A stretch of 64,000 nucleotides of DNA from Erythrophleum ivorense. Its lineage: Eukaryota; Streptophyta; Magnoliopsida; Fabales; Fabaceae. Each line of letters begins with the position of its first letter. Positions within the stretch are counted from its first letter, which is position 1. The notes under the pieces are model-generated. The model did no database searches. It worked only from the letters and a program-made list of their open reading frames with translations, and was not told the origin of the DNA. Below, in pieces: positions 13,601 to 27,169 of the stretch. The stretch lies in NCBI GenBank assembly GCA_026724425.1, contig JAIUCV010000280.1, positions 1 through 64,000 of the forward strand, written 5' to 3'. A program made the position numbers and the translations under genes.

Positions 13601-14451
13601 ACGAGAGCGTTTTATCATCAATTCACCATCTTCTTAGGGTAAGAACCGGAAATTTAAGAAATTTATATTTTATTTAAAGGCTTAAATTCTGTAAAATTTA
13701 TAATAAAAAATTTTAAAAATTCATATTATCTCAAAAACTAAACATATAATTTAAGAAAGTTATTACTAAATTTTAAGAAAATAATTACAAAAGTCATTTA
13801 AATTATAATTTTTTTAAATTGGATTGTAAATCTCTTAAAATTTTAATAACTATTATAATTTTTAAAAATAATTTTAATTTTTAAAATTTTTTATTATAAA
13901 TTTAATAAAATATAAATTTTTGAATATAATTTTTTCGACAAATAAAGGAAGGTTTATGAGAAATAAATGAGTAATTGTTACTTTATTTTCACTTTTATTT
14001 TTTATTCTTTTAGAGAAGAGAGCCTGAAACCCACACAAGGTGGGTCCAGTTCTCTCTGGCACTTTGAGAGATCGAAGGACGGTAGCAGCAGTAGCAGAAA
14101 AAGGATTTCAGCTCATGCGGCGAGAAGACATGCGAAGAAGGCCATGCCATTCGCCTCATAAAATAGCAAAAAATTAGCTGTGCATATAGTAGTGACAAAT
14201 CATGTCCAAGCCAAACTGAATCAGATATCTTGACCTCAAAATCAGCAGGAATTTCACAAAAGCATATTCAATCTTTTCGATTTTTTCTTTGAAGGCATGA
14301 AACTGGAAATTTCCAAAAAATCATAATGAAAAGCAGAAGAATTATTTGATCTACTTGCACATGATTTTCTCAGGAGCCAAACAGAAGGAGAAAAAGAGAA
14401 TACCAGATCAACGTTCTCGTTTTTGATCTCCTCGAGGCTGATACCTCCCAT
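7633..14451 (-). CDS. AHA: Plasma-membrane H+-ATPase (P3A-type, AHA family), frame-disrupted copy
   Basis: Proton-pumping P-type ATPase of the plasma membrane. Sixteen coding exons: 14404-14451, 11919-12038, 11578-11814, 10719-11481, 10469-10591, 10286-10390, 10063-10206, 9796-9961, 9326-9564, 9197-9229, 9018-9099, 8774-8934, 8513-8686, 8111-8293, 7834-8015 and 7633-7729. Start MGGISLEEIKNENVDL is the usual AHA first exon. Visible motifs are TGES, phosphorylated-Asp CSDKTGTLT (Asp codon 10893-10895), KGAPEQ, MITGDQ, TGDGVNDAPALKKADIGIA, and the C-terminal autoinhibitory region ending QHYTV, the 14-3-3 site. Full length would be about 950 residues. Five single-base indels break the frame: extra G near 11208, missing T near 11147, extra G near 10914, missing A near 10181, extra T near 9892. 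Exon 2 ends at a GC donor. No other stop or splice defect was seen. Confidence 0.9.
13659..13919. repeat. Inverted-repeat (MITE-like) element in H+-ATPase intron 1
   Basis: The left end AAATTTATATTTTATT (13659-13674) is the exact reverse complement of the right end (13904-13919). The similarity continues inward: TTTATAATAAAAAATTTTAAAAA occurs in both arms after a short left-arm insertion. The element is about 260 bp and very AT-rich. No clear target-site duplication was found, and AT-rich sequence makes chance pairing easier, so this is a moderate call. Confidence 0.45.
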
Positions 14452-14532
14452 GATGGACGTATCAGATAGGAACAACTATGGATCAACGCCGGAGGGAGAG
14501 GTCCGTTAAAATAGGGGAAGAAGGGAAGAAGA

Positions 14533-14577
14533 CTAGAGAGTCATAATCAAATAACAAGTTGAGAGAAGAAAAGTCAT
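14533..14577 (-). other. Upstream ORF in the H+-ATPase leader
   Basis: ATG at 14577-14575 opens a 14-codon reading frame ending in TAG at 14535-14533, about 80 nt before the main ATG at 14451. A second ATG inside it (14544-14542) ends at the same stop. Short uORFs are known in the leaders of several plant H+-ATPase genes, where they tune translation. Whether this uORF is transcribed depends on the start site. Confidence 0.5.
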
Positions 14578-14690
14578 TAGGAGAGAGTAAATGCAGGGTA
14601 GAAAAAGAAGACGGTAACGATAGCGATGAGGGAATTGATATGGAAGGCCGCTGTCGTCCTTCTCTTTGAAGAGTAAAGACTAGAGAGGTG

Positions 14691-14756
14691 TTATATATAT
14701 CTCTGGTCGCCAGCATGAGATTACACATCTTCTGTGCTGCCCTTTGCGTTTTATAG
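14691..14756 (-). promoter_or_regulatory. Candidate TATA boxes of the H+-ATPase gene
   Basis: Two candidates read on the minus strand: CTATAAAAC at 14748-14756 and ATATATATAA at 14691-14700. They lie about 300 and 240 nt before the ATG. The second would give a leader of roughly 210 nt containing the short uORF. The first would also include an upstream ATG near 14716 that opens a longer uORF. Confidence 0.45.
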
Positions 14757-14779
14757 TGCTGGGTCCCACTCACCAACAC

Positions 14780-17700
14780 CTCTACACACCCCTTTCACCT
14801 CTCACGCGCCCTCCCTCCCTACGTTTTTCTTTACAGACTATACTTGATTATAATTTTTTATAGAAAATAAATTTATATATAATTATTTATATTTTTATTT
14901 TCATGCTCTTTTCTAATTCTTTAATTAGAATATAATAAATATGTAATTTTTATATAATTTTTCAATCAAATTATATAATTAACATATTTTAATTAAAAAT
15001 TTTGTTAATAAATTAATAAAAAATATAATATGTACAAAATATAGTCTTTTTTTATATCTTTCGTATTAGATAATTTTAATAAAAATATAATACGTATAAA
15101 ATTTTCTTAAAAAAACTAATCATATAATATTTAATTAAAAAAGATATATTTATCATACTTTTAATTTAAACATTTAGTAGAAAAAATATAAAAATTGTAA
15201 GTTAACCTATTTTCTTCCCTTCCATATCTTACCCCCTAATTTATGAATTAATATCTCTTTTATTCTATTCCTGCTTTTTCTCCTTGTTTTTATAAAAAAA
15301 TTATGTATATATATTTTCTTCTTAAATGAGTATGAAAATATGGTGCCTGATTTGATGAGTAACATTTAAGAGGATTTTCAGTAATATTTGACAATAATGT
15401 GAACAACAAGTATGGAAGTTATATATTGCCGAATGAGGAAATAATTTACATTAGTCAATTTATGTTCTTAATGCCGAAGGAAATTCAAAATTATTGGAAA
15501 TTGAGATTTATAACTCATTTCCAAACTCAAATTTAGTTTAAAATAATATTTTTAACATTAAAAATATTGGTTAAAACTTAACGAAAATGGTTTGAATTGA
15601 ACAGTGCTTATTCAAATATAGATTTTTTTTCCCTTTTGGGTGGACAAATAGGACTGTTTAAAAATGAAATATTAAGTGTATATTCAAGTATAGATTTTTT
15701 TTTGGATGGGCAAATAAGATTGTTTAAAAATGAAATATTCTATACTATTAAGGTTTTCCTTAATACGAAAGCAAATATTATTACATTATTTCATAAAAGA
15801 GAGAGATAGAGAAAAGGCGATACATTTATTGTTTATTTTATCTCCATCTCTCTCTAATAAAATAATATTTTATTTGTACTAAGCAAGAGATAATCCAAAA
15901 TAATTCAATTTTGGTGTCAATAAATAATAATAATTCAACAAATAGTAAAATAATTATATCAAGTGAAAGGAGTGATACAAAATGAAAAGATAAAATAATT
16001 ATTTTTGGATTGTAAATTAATAATTGACATTAATGTAAAAATTATTTATTATGCTTATACTGACTTTTGTATTAATCTTAACAATTAATTTATGATTAAA
16101 AAATTATTTTTTCCGTATCTTTCACACAATATTATTCTTCTCACTTAATACATGCTCTCTATATAAATAATTACTATATTATAACCAATATTATGATAAA
16201 TTCAATTTAATTATTACGCATACAAAAATAATTGCTGATTGAACTTGAAATTCAGTGAAGTGGCTGTTCTTCCCAACTTTGACCGGCAACATTATTATGA
16301 TAATTTTAGAATGACATGTTGGAATTCTAAGCTTTTAACTGCTATTGCGTTTTGAAAATTGTGTATAATTATAAAGTATTTATATAATCATAACATATTA
16401 CTTTCATAAATTTTAAAACAATTACGTAAATATTATGACAAACATTAAATTTCGTGAGCTCCAAAGAGCTTAAATTCTCTATAAACAATTTTTTTTATTA
16501 TTATTATCTTTAGTTTATAAGTTAGATGGAGTGATTTAATAAGAAATATTATGTAAACATGTTAATTGCCAAATAATGTTATACTAAAATTCATCTTGAC
16601 ATGTGGACAAATATTGACTAAATTTACTTAGTTTTAGAAAATTAAGTATATTTAAATCTCTTCCTAAACCCATATTAAATGATCATTACATGACAACTCT
16701 ATAATTTATAGAGATGAACAATATAAATAATTTATTTTAACTATAATTAATTTGCGAATACTTTTCTAAATTATAAAAATCGATAAATGCTCCTTACATT
16801 TTTTTCGTATGTTTGTATTTAAATCGATTTGTTTATTTTTAAGTTAACTTAGTTTTCAGGTTAGACTATAATTTTCACCTATGATAATTTTGCTGACTTT
16901 AAAGTAACACGTGGGAGACACCATCAAACGACGCCCTTGTTTTTAAAATTAAATAATTTGAATATGGCAAAATATTTGATGTACTCGTAAAGATGTGAAA
17001 CAAGTAAACATTAAAAAAAAAAAATTGATTCTTGAAAGATAATATCAACATTAATTAATCTTTAAAAATATATTAATATTAATTTAGTTTTAATGATTTT
17101 AAAATGATATTGATTAAGTCTTGACTTGTAACCAAATTAATGTAATTGCAATCTTTTAGAGACAATTGATGATAATTACTTTTTTAGTTAAGAATAAATT
17201 AATATTATTAAAATTAAATTAGTGATAATAAGAAATTGTTTAAGATTAAATTAATATTATTTTTTAAGGACCAATAAAATTATTAAGCAGTATTGCTCAT
17301 GAATATGACTAAAAAGTAGAGATGGTATTTAGTATTCAATTCAGATTCCTTTTTAATTAAGATTGGGTCACGTCATTTAAAATTTTGAAAATTTATTATA
17401 ATGTGGTTGGAAAAGAATATAACACAAATGATGAAGTTGTATGTTGCAACTTATAATTAATCTTTATTGGTGATCCATAATTGTTCTTACATAATAAATT
17501 ATATATGATGAATATTCTTTCTCTTGCTTCTACACAATTCAAACCACTTATCTTCTTTGCCTTTTGTTTCAAGAGAAGCAACCAAAAAACTTCCCTATTA
17601 TACTCTTCTTTTTTGTCAAGTACCATTACACTTTATTTCGTCTATTCAACTTCTTCAAGAGAACACTAACATATATAAAACCCGTTGGTAAATTAAATTT

Positions 17701-20700
17701 TAAAAGTAAAATATTTTTTTAAAATATTTAAAGAATTAAATTTAAGAACTGTTTTGATTTTGTTAACTATCAATTTGTTCAATCAAAATATAATAAATGT
17801 AAATTTTTTTAATAAAATATGATAAGTGTGTGATTTAATTAAATATTTATATAATTATTCATTAAAATCATACATTTTTATACTTTAATTAAAAATGTTA
17901 TTAATAAATATATAAAAAATTATATATAAGTTTTTTATATTTAAATAAATTTTTAGATAATAAAGTCGCGTAGGGAGCACGCAACCCAGTGCGCGCGCGG
18001 GAGAAGAGTGCAATATACAAGAACAGAAATAAATGTGCAAGTTTTTTTCTATTTCATTCACATATAATCCCTCTCCTGATTCAGCGAAATTTTTCATTTT
18101 TGTTAAAATTAGGGGAGTCCGTATCTTATTGCGGTGATGAGGTAGGGAACTTCGGTGCATTCGCTAGATTCCGAAGTGGGAGGTAATAGCGCACAGTTTC
18201 TCTGCTGATCGTTTAAATTAAATTTAAATAGTTTAGATTTTATTATTTTTTTTAAATTTTTAAATTTTTAAATTTAAATAAAATAGTATACAAAATAAAT
18301 ACAATCTTATAATTGTAAATTTTTAAAAAATAATGTTTGATATTAAAAAAAATTTAAAAAATAATAAAATATAGATCTTCTAAATTTTAATATTAAAAAA
18401 ATTAAAAATAAAATAGTAAGATATGATCGTCCAAATTTTAATATGAATGGTAATACGGGTGTAACTTCTCTTCAAATTTGACGCAAACACGGTTAAATCT
18501 TAAAAAAGTGATATTATAATTTAAAAAAATAAATATATAAATTAAAATAAAATAAAGCAACTTCTCCTTGAACTATCTAATCTTTGTCAAAATTGGAGAG
18601 AAGCTGTTCGCAACATTTCCTTCACGTGTCCCCCACATACACAATCCTCCAAACACGCCACTGCTACTGTTGCTTTCCAACACACAAGGTCCTAATTCAT
18701 TGGACAAACATAGTATACTGTTTAGAAAAAAATTTTGAAGTACAATAATTGAAAGCACATTTAATGGTTAAAATTTATTATCTATATATATATATAAAGT
18801 AATAAAATATTTATATATGGAGCAGATCGGGCTACATATATTTGACGCACACAAAATTTTTTTTATACCATTTAATTAATTATATTTTATTACCCTTAAT
18901 TATGTCATCTGTAATACAAAATTATATCTTATTTTAAAATAATGTTTTGTGGCATTTTTCTAGTGTTATCCTAAAATATTATTATGAAATAAAATATATG
19001 TAATGTGTTTGAGAAAACTAATTACTAAATAATAATTAAAAATTATTGTATTCATTTATTTATTTAACTTTGAGATAATCATATATATATATTCTTTTTC
19101 CGTACACTCAAGCACACTGGTATTAATATTTTAATATTATATTTATTATTAATATTAAAGCATTAAGATTTTAAATTTATTTATTTATTTTTAATAAACT
19201 AAATAAAATAATTTATGCACATTTAAATTTGGGCCCATTGACATATTGAATTATTGGTGCAATTGTATTCTAGATAGCTTTAAAAATGCTTTTATTTTTG
19301 TTTCTATATAGAAAAATATATATATTGCAAATTCATTGACTCAATTTTTAAAGTTCAGGTTGAAAGATGAATAGTTCATACTAATATCAAAGTGGAATAC
19401 ATGTCATGTGCATCTAACGAAAGTTTCCAAACCAGACGAGACCACGGGATGTTCCTAAACACATTTTTAGCAATAAAATATAATTTCCGACAATGCATAA
19501 ACAAATAAACAAAAATTTTGTTGTCTTACCTCGCGATTTTAAACAAATGACTCAAATGCAACAGACAAGTAAAACTAAAATACAGTTGAAGAAAACATTT
19601 ATAATGATATGGCATATCAGGGGAATTTTTTTAATAGAATTAATTTATAAATAAACTAACACAATCATATAAAAATGCAAATATGTCGTGCATTTTTTTA
19701 ATTGTATTCATCCTTAATATATTTATATATTTTTCCATGATTAATTTAATTTAATTATCCTTTATAATTCAAGTATCATTTTTAAGATTGATGATAAATA
19801 AAAAAGAAGTTATTGAAACATTATAATGCGATTTTGAAAAAAAGTAATGTTATGAAGAACTTGATAAAGGAGGTTGAACTTTCACTGTTTAAAATTATTT
19901 AAAGGAATTTATGTAAAATAATTTCTTATTATCATATAAATAGATTTTGAGATGATTTAACAATAAAAAAAATCTTGACTTTTCAAAAAAAGAAAAATCA
20001 AAATTCCGAAACACAATGTTTTGAAAAATAAATCTTAAAGATAATTTAACAATAAAAAGAATATTGACCTTCCAAAAAATTGAACTTTCCTAAACAAAAT
20101 GTGATGAAAAGTATTGTGGGGTTGGTGACATATGGGGTTTAGGTGCAATGGGAGGGAGGTATGAATCTCATCAAGATCACGTCTCTTCTGATAATGAAGC
20201 AGCTCAATAACACGTTTGAATTTCACGCTTTTTTTTTTTTTTTTTAATTTTTTGGTTGCGAGGTGAGAATATTGAACACTAATAATCAAGTATATATGTT
20301 AGATAGTTTCTAAATGGATCATACTTCTATTTTTTAATAAAAAAATATTTACAGTTAAAAAAACAAACTTTCTAAGGCTAGTAAAAGCTTTTCCCATTAT
20401 GGCATAAACAGTTCTTTCTATACTCGCGTAAAGTAATTTAGGTATTTACTAGACATAGATATAATAACTTGAGAATATAGATCAAGAATATTAAAAAAAA
20501 AAACTAAGACGAATTTATTTAAAAAAAAGGTTTTAGAATATATAATTAATATTATATATATATCTAAATTAAAATTATAACTTATTTACGTAACAAAGCA
20601 AAAAAATAATAATAAAGACGTGGAAGGAGTCAAGAGCGATGAAGGGAGAGAAAAGGACCCTTTTAAGCTGAGTAGCAATTTAAATTGTCCGTAGAGAGTT

Positions 20701-23700
20701 AGTTAATGTAGATTTTAATTTTAATTTTTTTATTCCAACTATCTTCTTTTTTTATTCTGATAATTTTTAATTTTAAAAGAAATAAAATTTAAGATGAAAA
20801 TTATTTTTTAATTTTTATCAGATAAATAATTCTATTTAGTGGAAGTTAAAAGAATATATTTATTTTATATTTTATTTTTAAAAAATAAAAATAGATAAAA
20901 AAAATAAATGATTCAAATTAAAAAATATATATTAAAATTTATTCCGTCCAAATTTATGTGTACGATCTAAACTATTGCTCAAGCTCCAAAGCCTCCACAT
21001 GCGAGGAAAAGTCAATGCGGGTGGTAGGCATAGCACTAAAGTGGGCCCGCACGAGAGGAGTCACGCATCTCACAAATTTCTAAAAATCCAATCACGACCG
21101 TGTCAGCTTCTTCTATTTGTGTCGAACGCATAAATTAATTAAAAATTGTATTCTTTCGCCAAATTTACTATTTTTTTTAATTTTATTTTAATTGAATTTA
21201 ATTTTTTCTATTTTTGGAAAATTTTAAATTTGGTATTATTTAATAATAAAAATTAAAAATTAATTTTGATGATCGTATGTAATGACTAAAGAGCGATTTT
21301 CTTGAAAATAATAATGAAAATAATTCCAGAACCACGAATAAGTATTGGTTCCTAATGCATCTGCGTGATGTCCCCGAAATCTGCCTTGTTTAGGGAGGAA
21401 CAAGGTGATGTGACAGATGCCCAAAGGTCATAGACTTTTTTTTTTTTAATTATACATAAAGATCATAAATTCATAAAAGTAATATTAGAAGTCTTTAAAT
21501 ATTAAAATTTTAAAAATTTTAAAATTATAATTAATATTTTAAAAAAGTATCATTTATATTTTTTTAAATTACCATCAAGAAAAATTCTCTATAAGATTGA
21601 AAAGATGAGATTAAAATTTTAAAAAACATAAGTAATAATTCTTAGAAAATTCAATAGTAACCCTTTTTAATCCTTTAAATAAATTTTAATTTTTAAATTC
21701 TTTTAATGAAATTTTTATTAACTTAGAATTTTTGTGTCAATTTTTTTTTACTTTTGATCTGTTTTATTTATATAAAATAAATATGATATATATTTAAATA
21801 TATTTATTCAAATAACATTTGAAACTTGTTTCAATCTCCCATTTCATGAAACATTGACTTTCGTACAAGAGTAGTCTGATTAAGGAACGGGAAAAATCTT
21901 CCGTTACGGACGAAGAAAATTGATGGATTGTAGAGGAAATGAATGTACTTGTTGACTACACCCCTCTCTTCTTTGTTTTCACCTTTGGCAGTCTTCGAGA
22001 GCCAGGTAAGTTGGTTGTTGGTTTGCTTCCTCCATCTTCTTAATAAAATCTCCCCTAAAAAGAAAAAGGGATATTTTTAATTTTATATTTTTAAACAATA
22101 AATTAGGTATAAAAATAAAAAATAATGATATACATAAAATTAAATAATTGCATTTAATTTGATATAAAAAGAAATAAAAATAGTGTTAGAATAAAAAATA
22201 TTAACAAAAATATAATAAATTTTATATAAATTAGATATTATAATTATTTTTGATTCACATATCTATAAAATAATAAAAATATTTTTTATTTTGCATTAAA
22301 TAAGATTATTTATTTATTTATTTAATCACTTTCTACCAAATAAGACATTGAAAAGCCGTGGAAGCTAGGACATGACAAAGCTTATATGTTTCAGAGCAGT
22401 TAGTCAATCCCGTATGAGCTAGGAAAGCAGAGAGTGGAGTACATTGACCGTGATTATGATGATGATTTATGTTTTTTTCAGCTTTGACGTTTTTTTTTTT
22501 TTCCAAACATTTTTGAATAAGAAGATTGACATAAACTTTGTTCACTTTAAATATCTTCAGCACTTTTGTTAAAAAAAAAAAAATTGTTAAGGGGTGAAAA
22601 GATGAGCAGTTGAGGTGCTTTATTTATGATTCAGAAGATGTGGTACTTGGGAATTGGGATAGAATAAAAACTGCAACGTTGAGATTTTCAACCCAACAAC
22701 TTTTTTTTGCGGGGTTTTTCACTTAGTATTTAGGTAAATTATTCTTTCTCTTTCTTTAAAAAAAAATTAAATTACATGATTCTTAACTTCATTTTGCAAA
22801 AATATATTGATCTCTTAAAATCAAAATATATACTACCAAATTATTTTTAAGAATGATATTAAATAATTTTTTATTAAAAATATAACCTATTTAAAATATA
22901 TTAAAATTTTATTTTAATATTATTTATTTTGCATTGAGAATCATAAATTTAATTTACTTTAAATATTTATTTAATTTATGGAAATATGTGTATTTATTAA
23001 TAAATATATATAATACACATATTGTTTTTGAAATTAAGTTATTATCTATCAACTAGTTAAATTCAAAAAAAAATTGTGAATATGTTGTTTGTTTTTAATA
23101 ATTCATTTTTTTACACACTGTTAAATGTAAAAATTAACTATTTTATATTTGTTAAATATAATTTAATATTTTATATATTATATAAATAATAAATATAAAG
23201 ATATTTTGATTGAAATTAATATAATTATAACTTATTTTTTGTTATAAAGAATATAAGGTATCATTTGTTTAAAGGAAAGAGAATGTATATTTTTTAAACA
23301 AAAAAATGATTATGTAATTTAAATATTTTTTAGGAGATGAAAGAATAATTTATCATAATATTTTATTTATTATTTAAGTAATTAGGACATGGATTCTTTC
23401 CAATCTAAGAAAAAATTATAAGAGATACAAGAATGTAAGGCTACATAAATAAGTGAATCTCATTAAATCTTATCCATATTTTTTTTTTCTTCAACAGATT
23501 TTCTGCTAAATGAAAAAGAACCCGATGGCGGGTAACTAGTAGGCGGTCCTTGGATCTTGCATAATCTTCATCTTTTTGACCCACTAAAGTGAATAGGGAA
23601 AGGGCAAGAAAGTGTGAAGCTGAAAGGTGAAAAGACTAGGGCAGGCGATGCAAAAGAGAGGCAGAGATGAGAGATGCCATTAGAATCACTGCTCTATGCT

Positions 23701-26700
23701 GCAAAAGTTGAATGAGCTATAGTTCCCTAAAAATTTTTTAGGCATTGAATTGCTTCTGTTGCCCTACTCATTTGAGCAAAGATTCTTTGGAATAGGCCAT
23801 GCTTGGGTCAGACAGAATCCACCACTCATGAAATAGTATAATGCACCGCCCTTCAAGATTCAAAAGGATTCAATTTAATTTAGTGATAAATAAATACTTG
23901 AAAGATGTGAAATATATTTTTAATGAGACTTATTTTTAACATATTTATATATGCATTAAAAATATTTTAATTTTTTTAACTTTTTATTAATTAAGTCTAA
24001 CTAAAAATTTCTTGTTATTCATCATATTATTTGGGTGTGAGGTGCATTGGAGTGGACCAAACCTTCACTGAACCATACCTTTTGAAGTAAAACGCAGCAT
24101 TTTTTTTTCTTGTCATACAAACCAACGTTTTAAGGTAAAGGCTGTTAAGTAATCTCAGATTGCTTGATTTTGTATCATTCTGGGCAAATTATGGCACAGA
24201 ATCCTCTGCTTTCAAACAAATTGCAAAGACGCTGTGAACTAGTCCCTAAAACTCTGTTCATATCCTTTATAATAAGGCATTCTAGAACAAAAATTGCATA
24301 TTGTTTCTTTTTTCGTTAGCTATTGGAAGCCGTGATGGGATCTAAAGTTTGACACTGAAAGTTAGGTTCTTTGTTCACGAGAAGGCGTGGTATGTGACTT
24401 ATCAGAAGAACACCCCCCAAAAAAAAAACCAAAAGACAATTTAGAAGATGATGAAGTTCGTGAGGACTAGTCACATGGATTAGAATGAGACAAACACAAA
24501 TTTAGGCAAAGAAAAAGTAAAAGAACTATGAAAAGAGCGTGTGTTGGGAGAGACCAGGTGTTTGTTTCTTAAAGGTGCCCTTCAGATTAAGACCTATTTT
24601 AGCTCCCAAACATAGCCTTCCATGATAACCCAATTCAAGAAAGAGAAAGAGAAGAGTCTTGTGGAGGAGGGTTAGTCCCATGTGAGGTTGTCACAGAGTC
24701 ACAGGTACTATCAGAGGAAGATACATATAACAGGTAGCACCATAAAGAGAAGGACCATTTTGCCTGTGAAAACGTCTCTTTTTGTTATCTTATAAGAATC
24801 TAATCTAAATGGCATTGTGGTGGGGAGAGAAAAGAGTCATGAGAGGCATCATTTCTATGGCATTCCCTTTAAAATATAATATAAAAATAAAAAGACCCAC
24901 TAAAGCTAAAAAAGTGGAAGAAGATTTGGTACAGGCATGTTTGAGTTGAGTTGGCTTTTTGCTCATAGTGGGAGATGATGAGGAAGAAAGATGAAGAGTA
25001 CGTTTCCATATTGGCCTCTCCTATTGGGACCTAAATGATTATAATCTGAAATATAGTACAAAAGAGAAAGACTATGACAATTTATAGGCTTCTTGGCTTC
25101 TTTTATGCGTCTGAGCACCACAACTAGTGAAGCCTGGAACTACTCAATTTGACATTCTTTTTTGAAAAAACAAATTTCAAATCCCAAAGCGCGGATATAT
25201 ATATATATATATATATATTTCTTTCTTCCAATCTTATTGGATGGAGAACCTTGGTTCACTCTGAGTCGTTCAAAAATGCTTCTTTTTGTATGAACCACCC
25301 ATTCTGAGATTATGGATGGATACGTATTCAAATTCACTACTTCTGCTCTTTATAGCGTTTCGTTCTCTTGTTTCAGTTGCACTTTTTTTTCTTCTCCTGT
25401 TTTGTTTTCTCTTCTCTACGTCCTCTCTGTTTATTTCTTTTTAATTTTACCTTTTTTTGGCAACAGAAAACTGATTAGTCATATTTTGTGAGTTCCCTTT
25501 TGTTCATGGTATTGACTTCTGAATCTGTAAATTATCAACAGTTGGCTATTTATCTTTCATTCCTACTTAAATTGCCTAGTTTATAAAAAACGTCATGATT
25601 ATCTAAACCTAAAAAATGGACATAAATCAATTTACAATAAATAATGATCTATTAATAAAAAATTCATTTAACAGAGTTGAGATGACAAGGGTAGAATGAG
25701 AGTGAGTAAGGTCAAGATTTTTTTTTTTACTTTTTTACTATATATATATATATATTTAAGGAGGTCCAGAATCCAAAGAAAGGAAGTGGGTGAAGTATGA
25801 GGAAGCCCATAAGATGGAATGGTGGGTTCAGCATCGTAAATAGTGGGAACGGTAGACCTTCCAAGGGCGAGTTCGTGGTTCACAAATCACACTCCCACCT
25901 ACAACAGTTATGGTGGTGAATTTGAAATCCCAATAGGTCAAATCTCATTTCCAACAGTTCCCACATTTTCAAATCTCATTTTTTCAAAAAAGAAATATTC
26001 ATCATATATTCTCGTAGAAAGTTGTTTTTGGAAATTAATTGTTTGGATTGAGATCCAAATTTGAGTCTCACAGTTTTGGAAATGATTTTAACACCAATAT
26101 TCAATATGGAAAGGCGTTCGTTGGTTTGCTAATCATTAAACTAGCAGGAAACGTAATTTACAGTTCATTAATTTAACTATAACCTCACTACAATCAAAAT
26201 TTTTTTAATTGAATATAAAAATATAATACATAAAAATAATTCATACTAATAGTGAAATAAAATAATTTTATAGTATGTAAATATTATTAGCATTCTTTTT
26301 TACTTATGTTTGAACATAAGTATTTCAAACTTAATCTCTTACAAAGGTGTCAAAATAAACTGGGGATCCACCAATCAATAACTATAATACAATGCTATAT
26401 TATAATTAAGCCGAGGTCACATCCTCTTGCCAAAAGGTTGAACCAACCGGTCCATATCTGATCACATTCATTGTTGATGCAAGAAATTTGTGATAGATAC
26501 TGAGTAGAAAAAACCAACCATAAATCAAAATGAATCTTCTTTTAAACGGGATATCATTTTGTTGATAAGAAATAGACACAAGGCATAAAACTCAAAATTA
26601 AAAGAGAGAAAAAGTCAGTACATAAAACTCATGCTCATTTATCTATCTTTCTCCAATAAACTAAAAATTTATTCGTACAATAAGAAAGGAGAATCTAGAT

Positions 26701-27169
26701 TGATCATAAACACTCATACAAACATGTTGCAAGTAAATTCTACTAAAAACTATATGACATATTTATAAATATATTCATGATTCAGACAATCCATTCAAGA
26801 ACTTTTTACGAGTGTTTATCTTCTTGCTAGGGTGTCAATCCCATGCATCATCTGCAGGCATGTATTAATATCGGTTTCAGGTAACAAAAATGAATATCAG
26901 AGAGGCATTCAAACTCAATCATTTGTATATTTAACTTTAATTTAGACACAGTCTAGTTTTTGTTAGATGAATGAGTCCCTGATGTTGATAGCTTAGTTCA
27001 CCTACAGAGTTCCACAATACCACAATGGGAACCAAAAAAAAAAGAAAAAAGAATTATAAGGCAGCTCCTCCTGAGAAAGAAAAACAGGGATATACATGGC
27101 ACAACAAAGCTTGCAAATGCAACACTAAATTTACTGTCAATTTGCTTAATGGATGCATAAATGCCACAA
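14780..27169. other. Gene-poor AT-rich stretch between the H+-ATPase promoter and the CSN5 3' end
   Basis: About 12 kb with no open reading frame that shows family features or exon-like conservation. It holds AT-rich repeats (14860-15120, 17760-17940, 22740-23250), a tandem duplication at 15609-15739, and (AT)n tracts at 25195-25219 and 25740-25756. The interval 23500-25400 is less AT-rich and might be transcribed, but I found no coding exon, tRNA or recognisable miRNA in it. Confidence 0.5.
15609..15739. repeat. Imperfect tandem duplication (~60-bp unit)
   Basis: Copy 1 (15609-15673) and copy 2 (15680-15739) share TATTCAA.TATAGATTTTTT at the start and TGTTTAAAAATGAAATATT at the end. They differ by a few substitutions and a short indel in the middle. 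Confidence 0.7.

Noticed and set aside
15329..15347. CTTAAATGAGTAT, resembling part of miR828
   Set aside because: Only a 13-base core matches and no complementary arm lies within about 150 bp, so there is no precursor hairpin.
23500..25400. Possible unannotated gene in the less AT-rich part of the spacer
   Set aside because: Six-frame reading shows no frame longer than about 65 codons and no exon-like conserved blocks; an untranslated RNA cannot be excluded.
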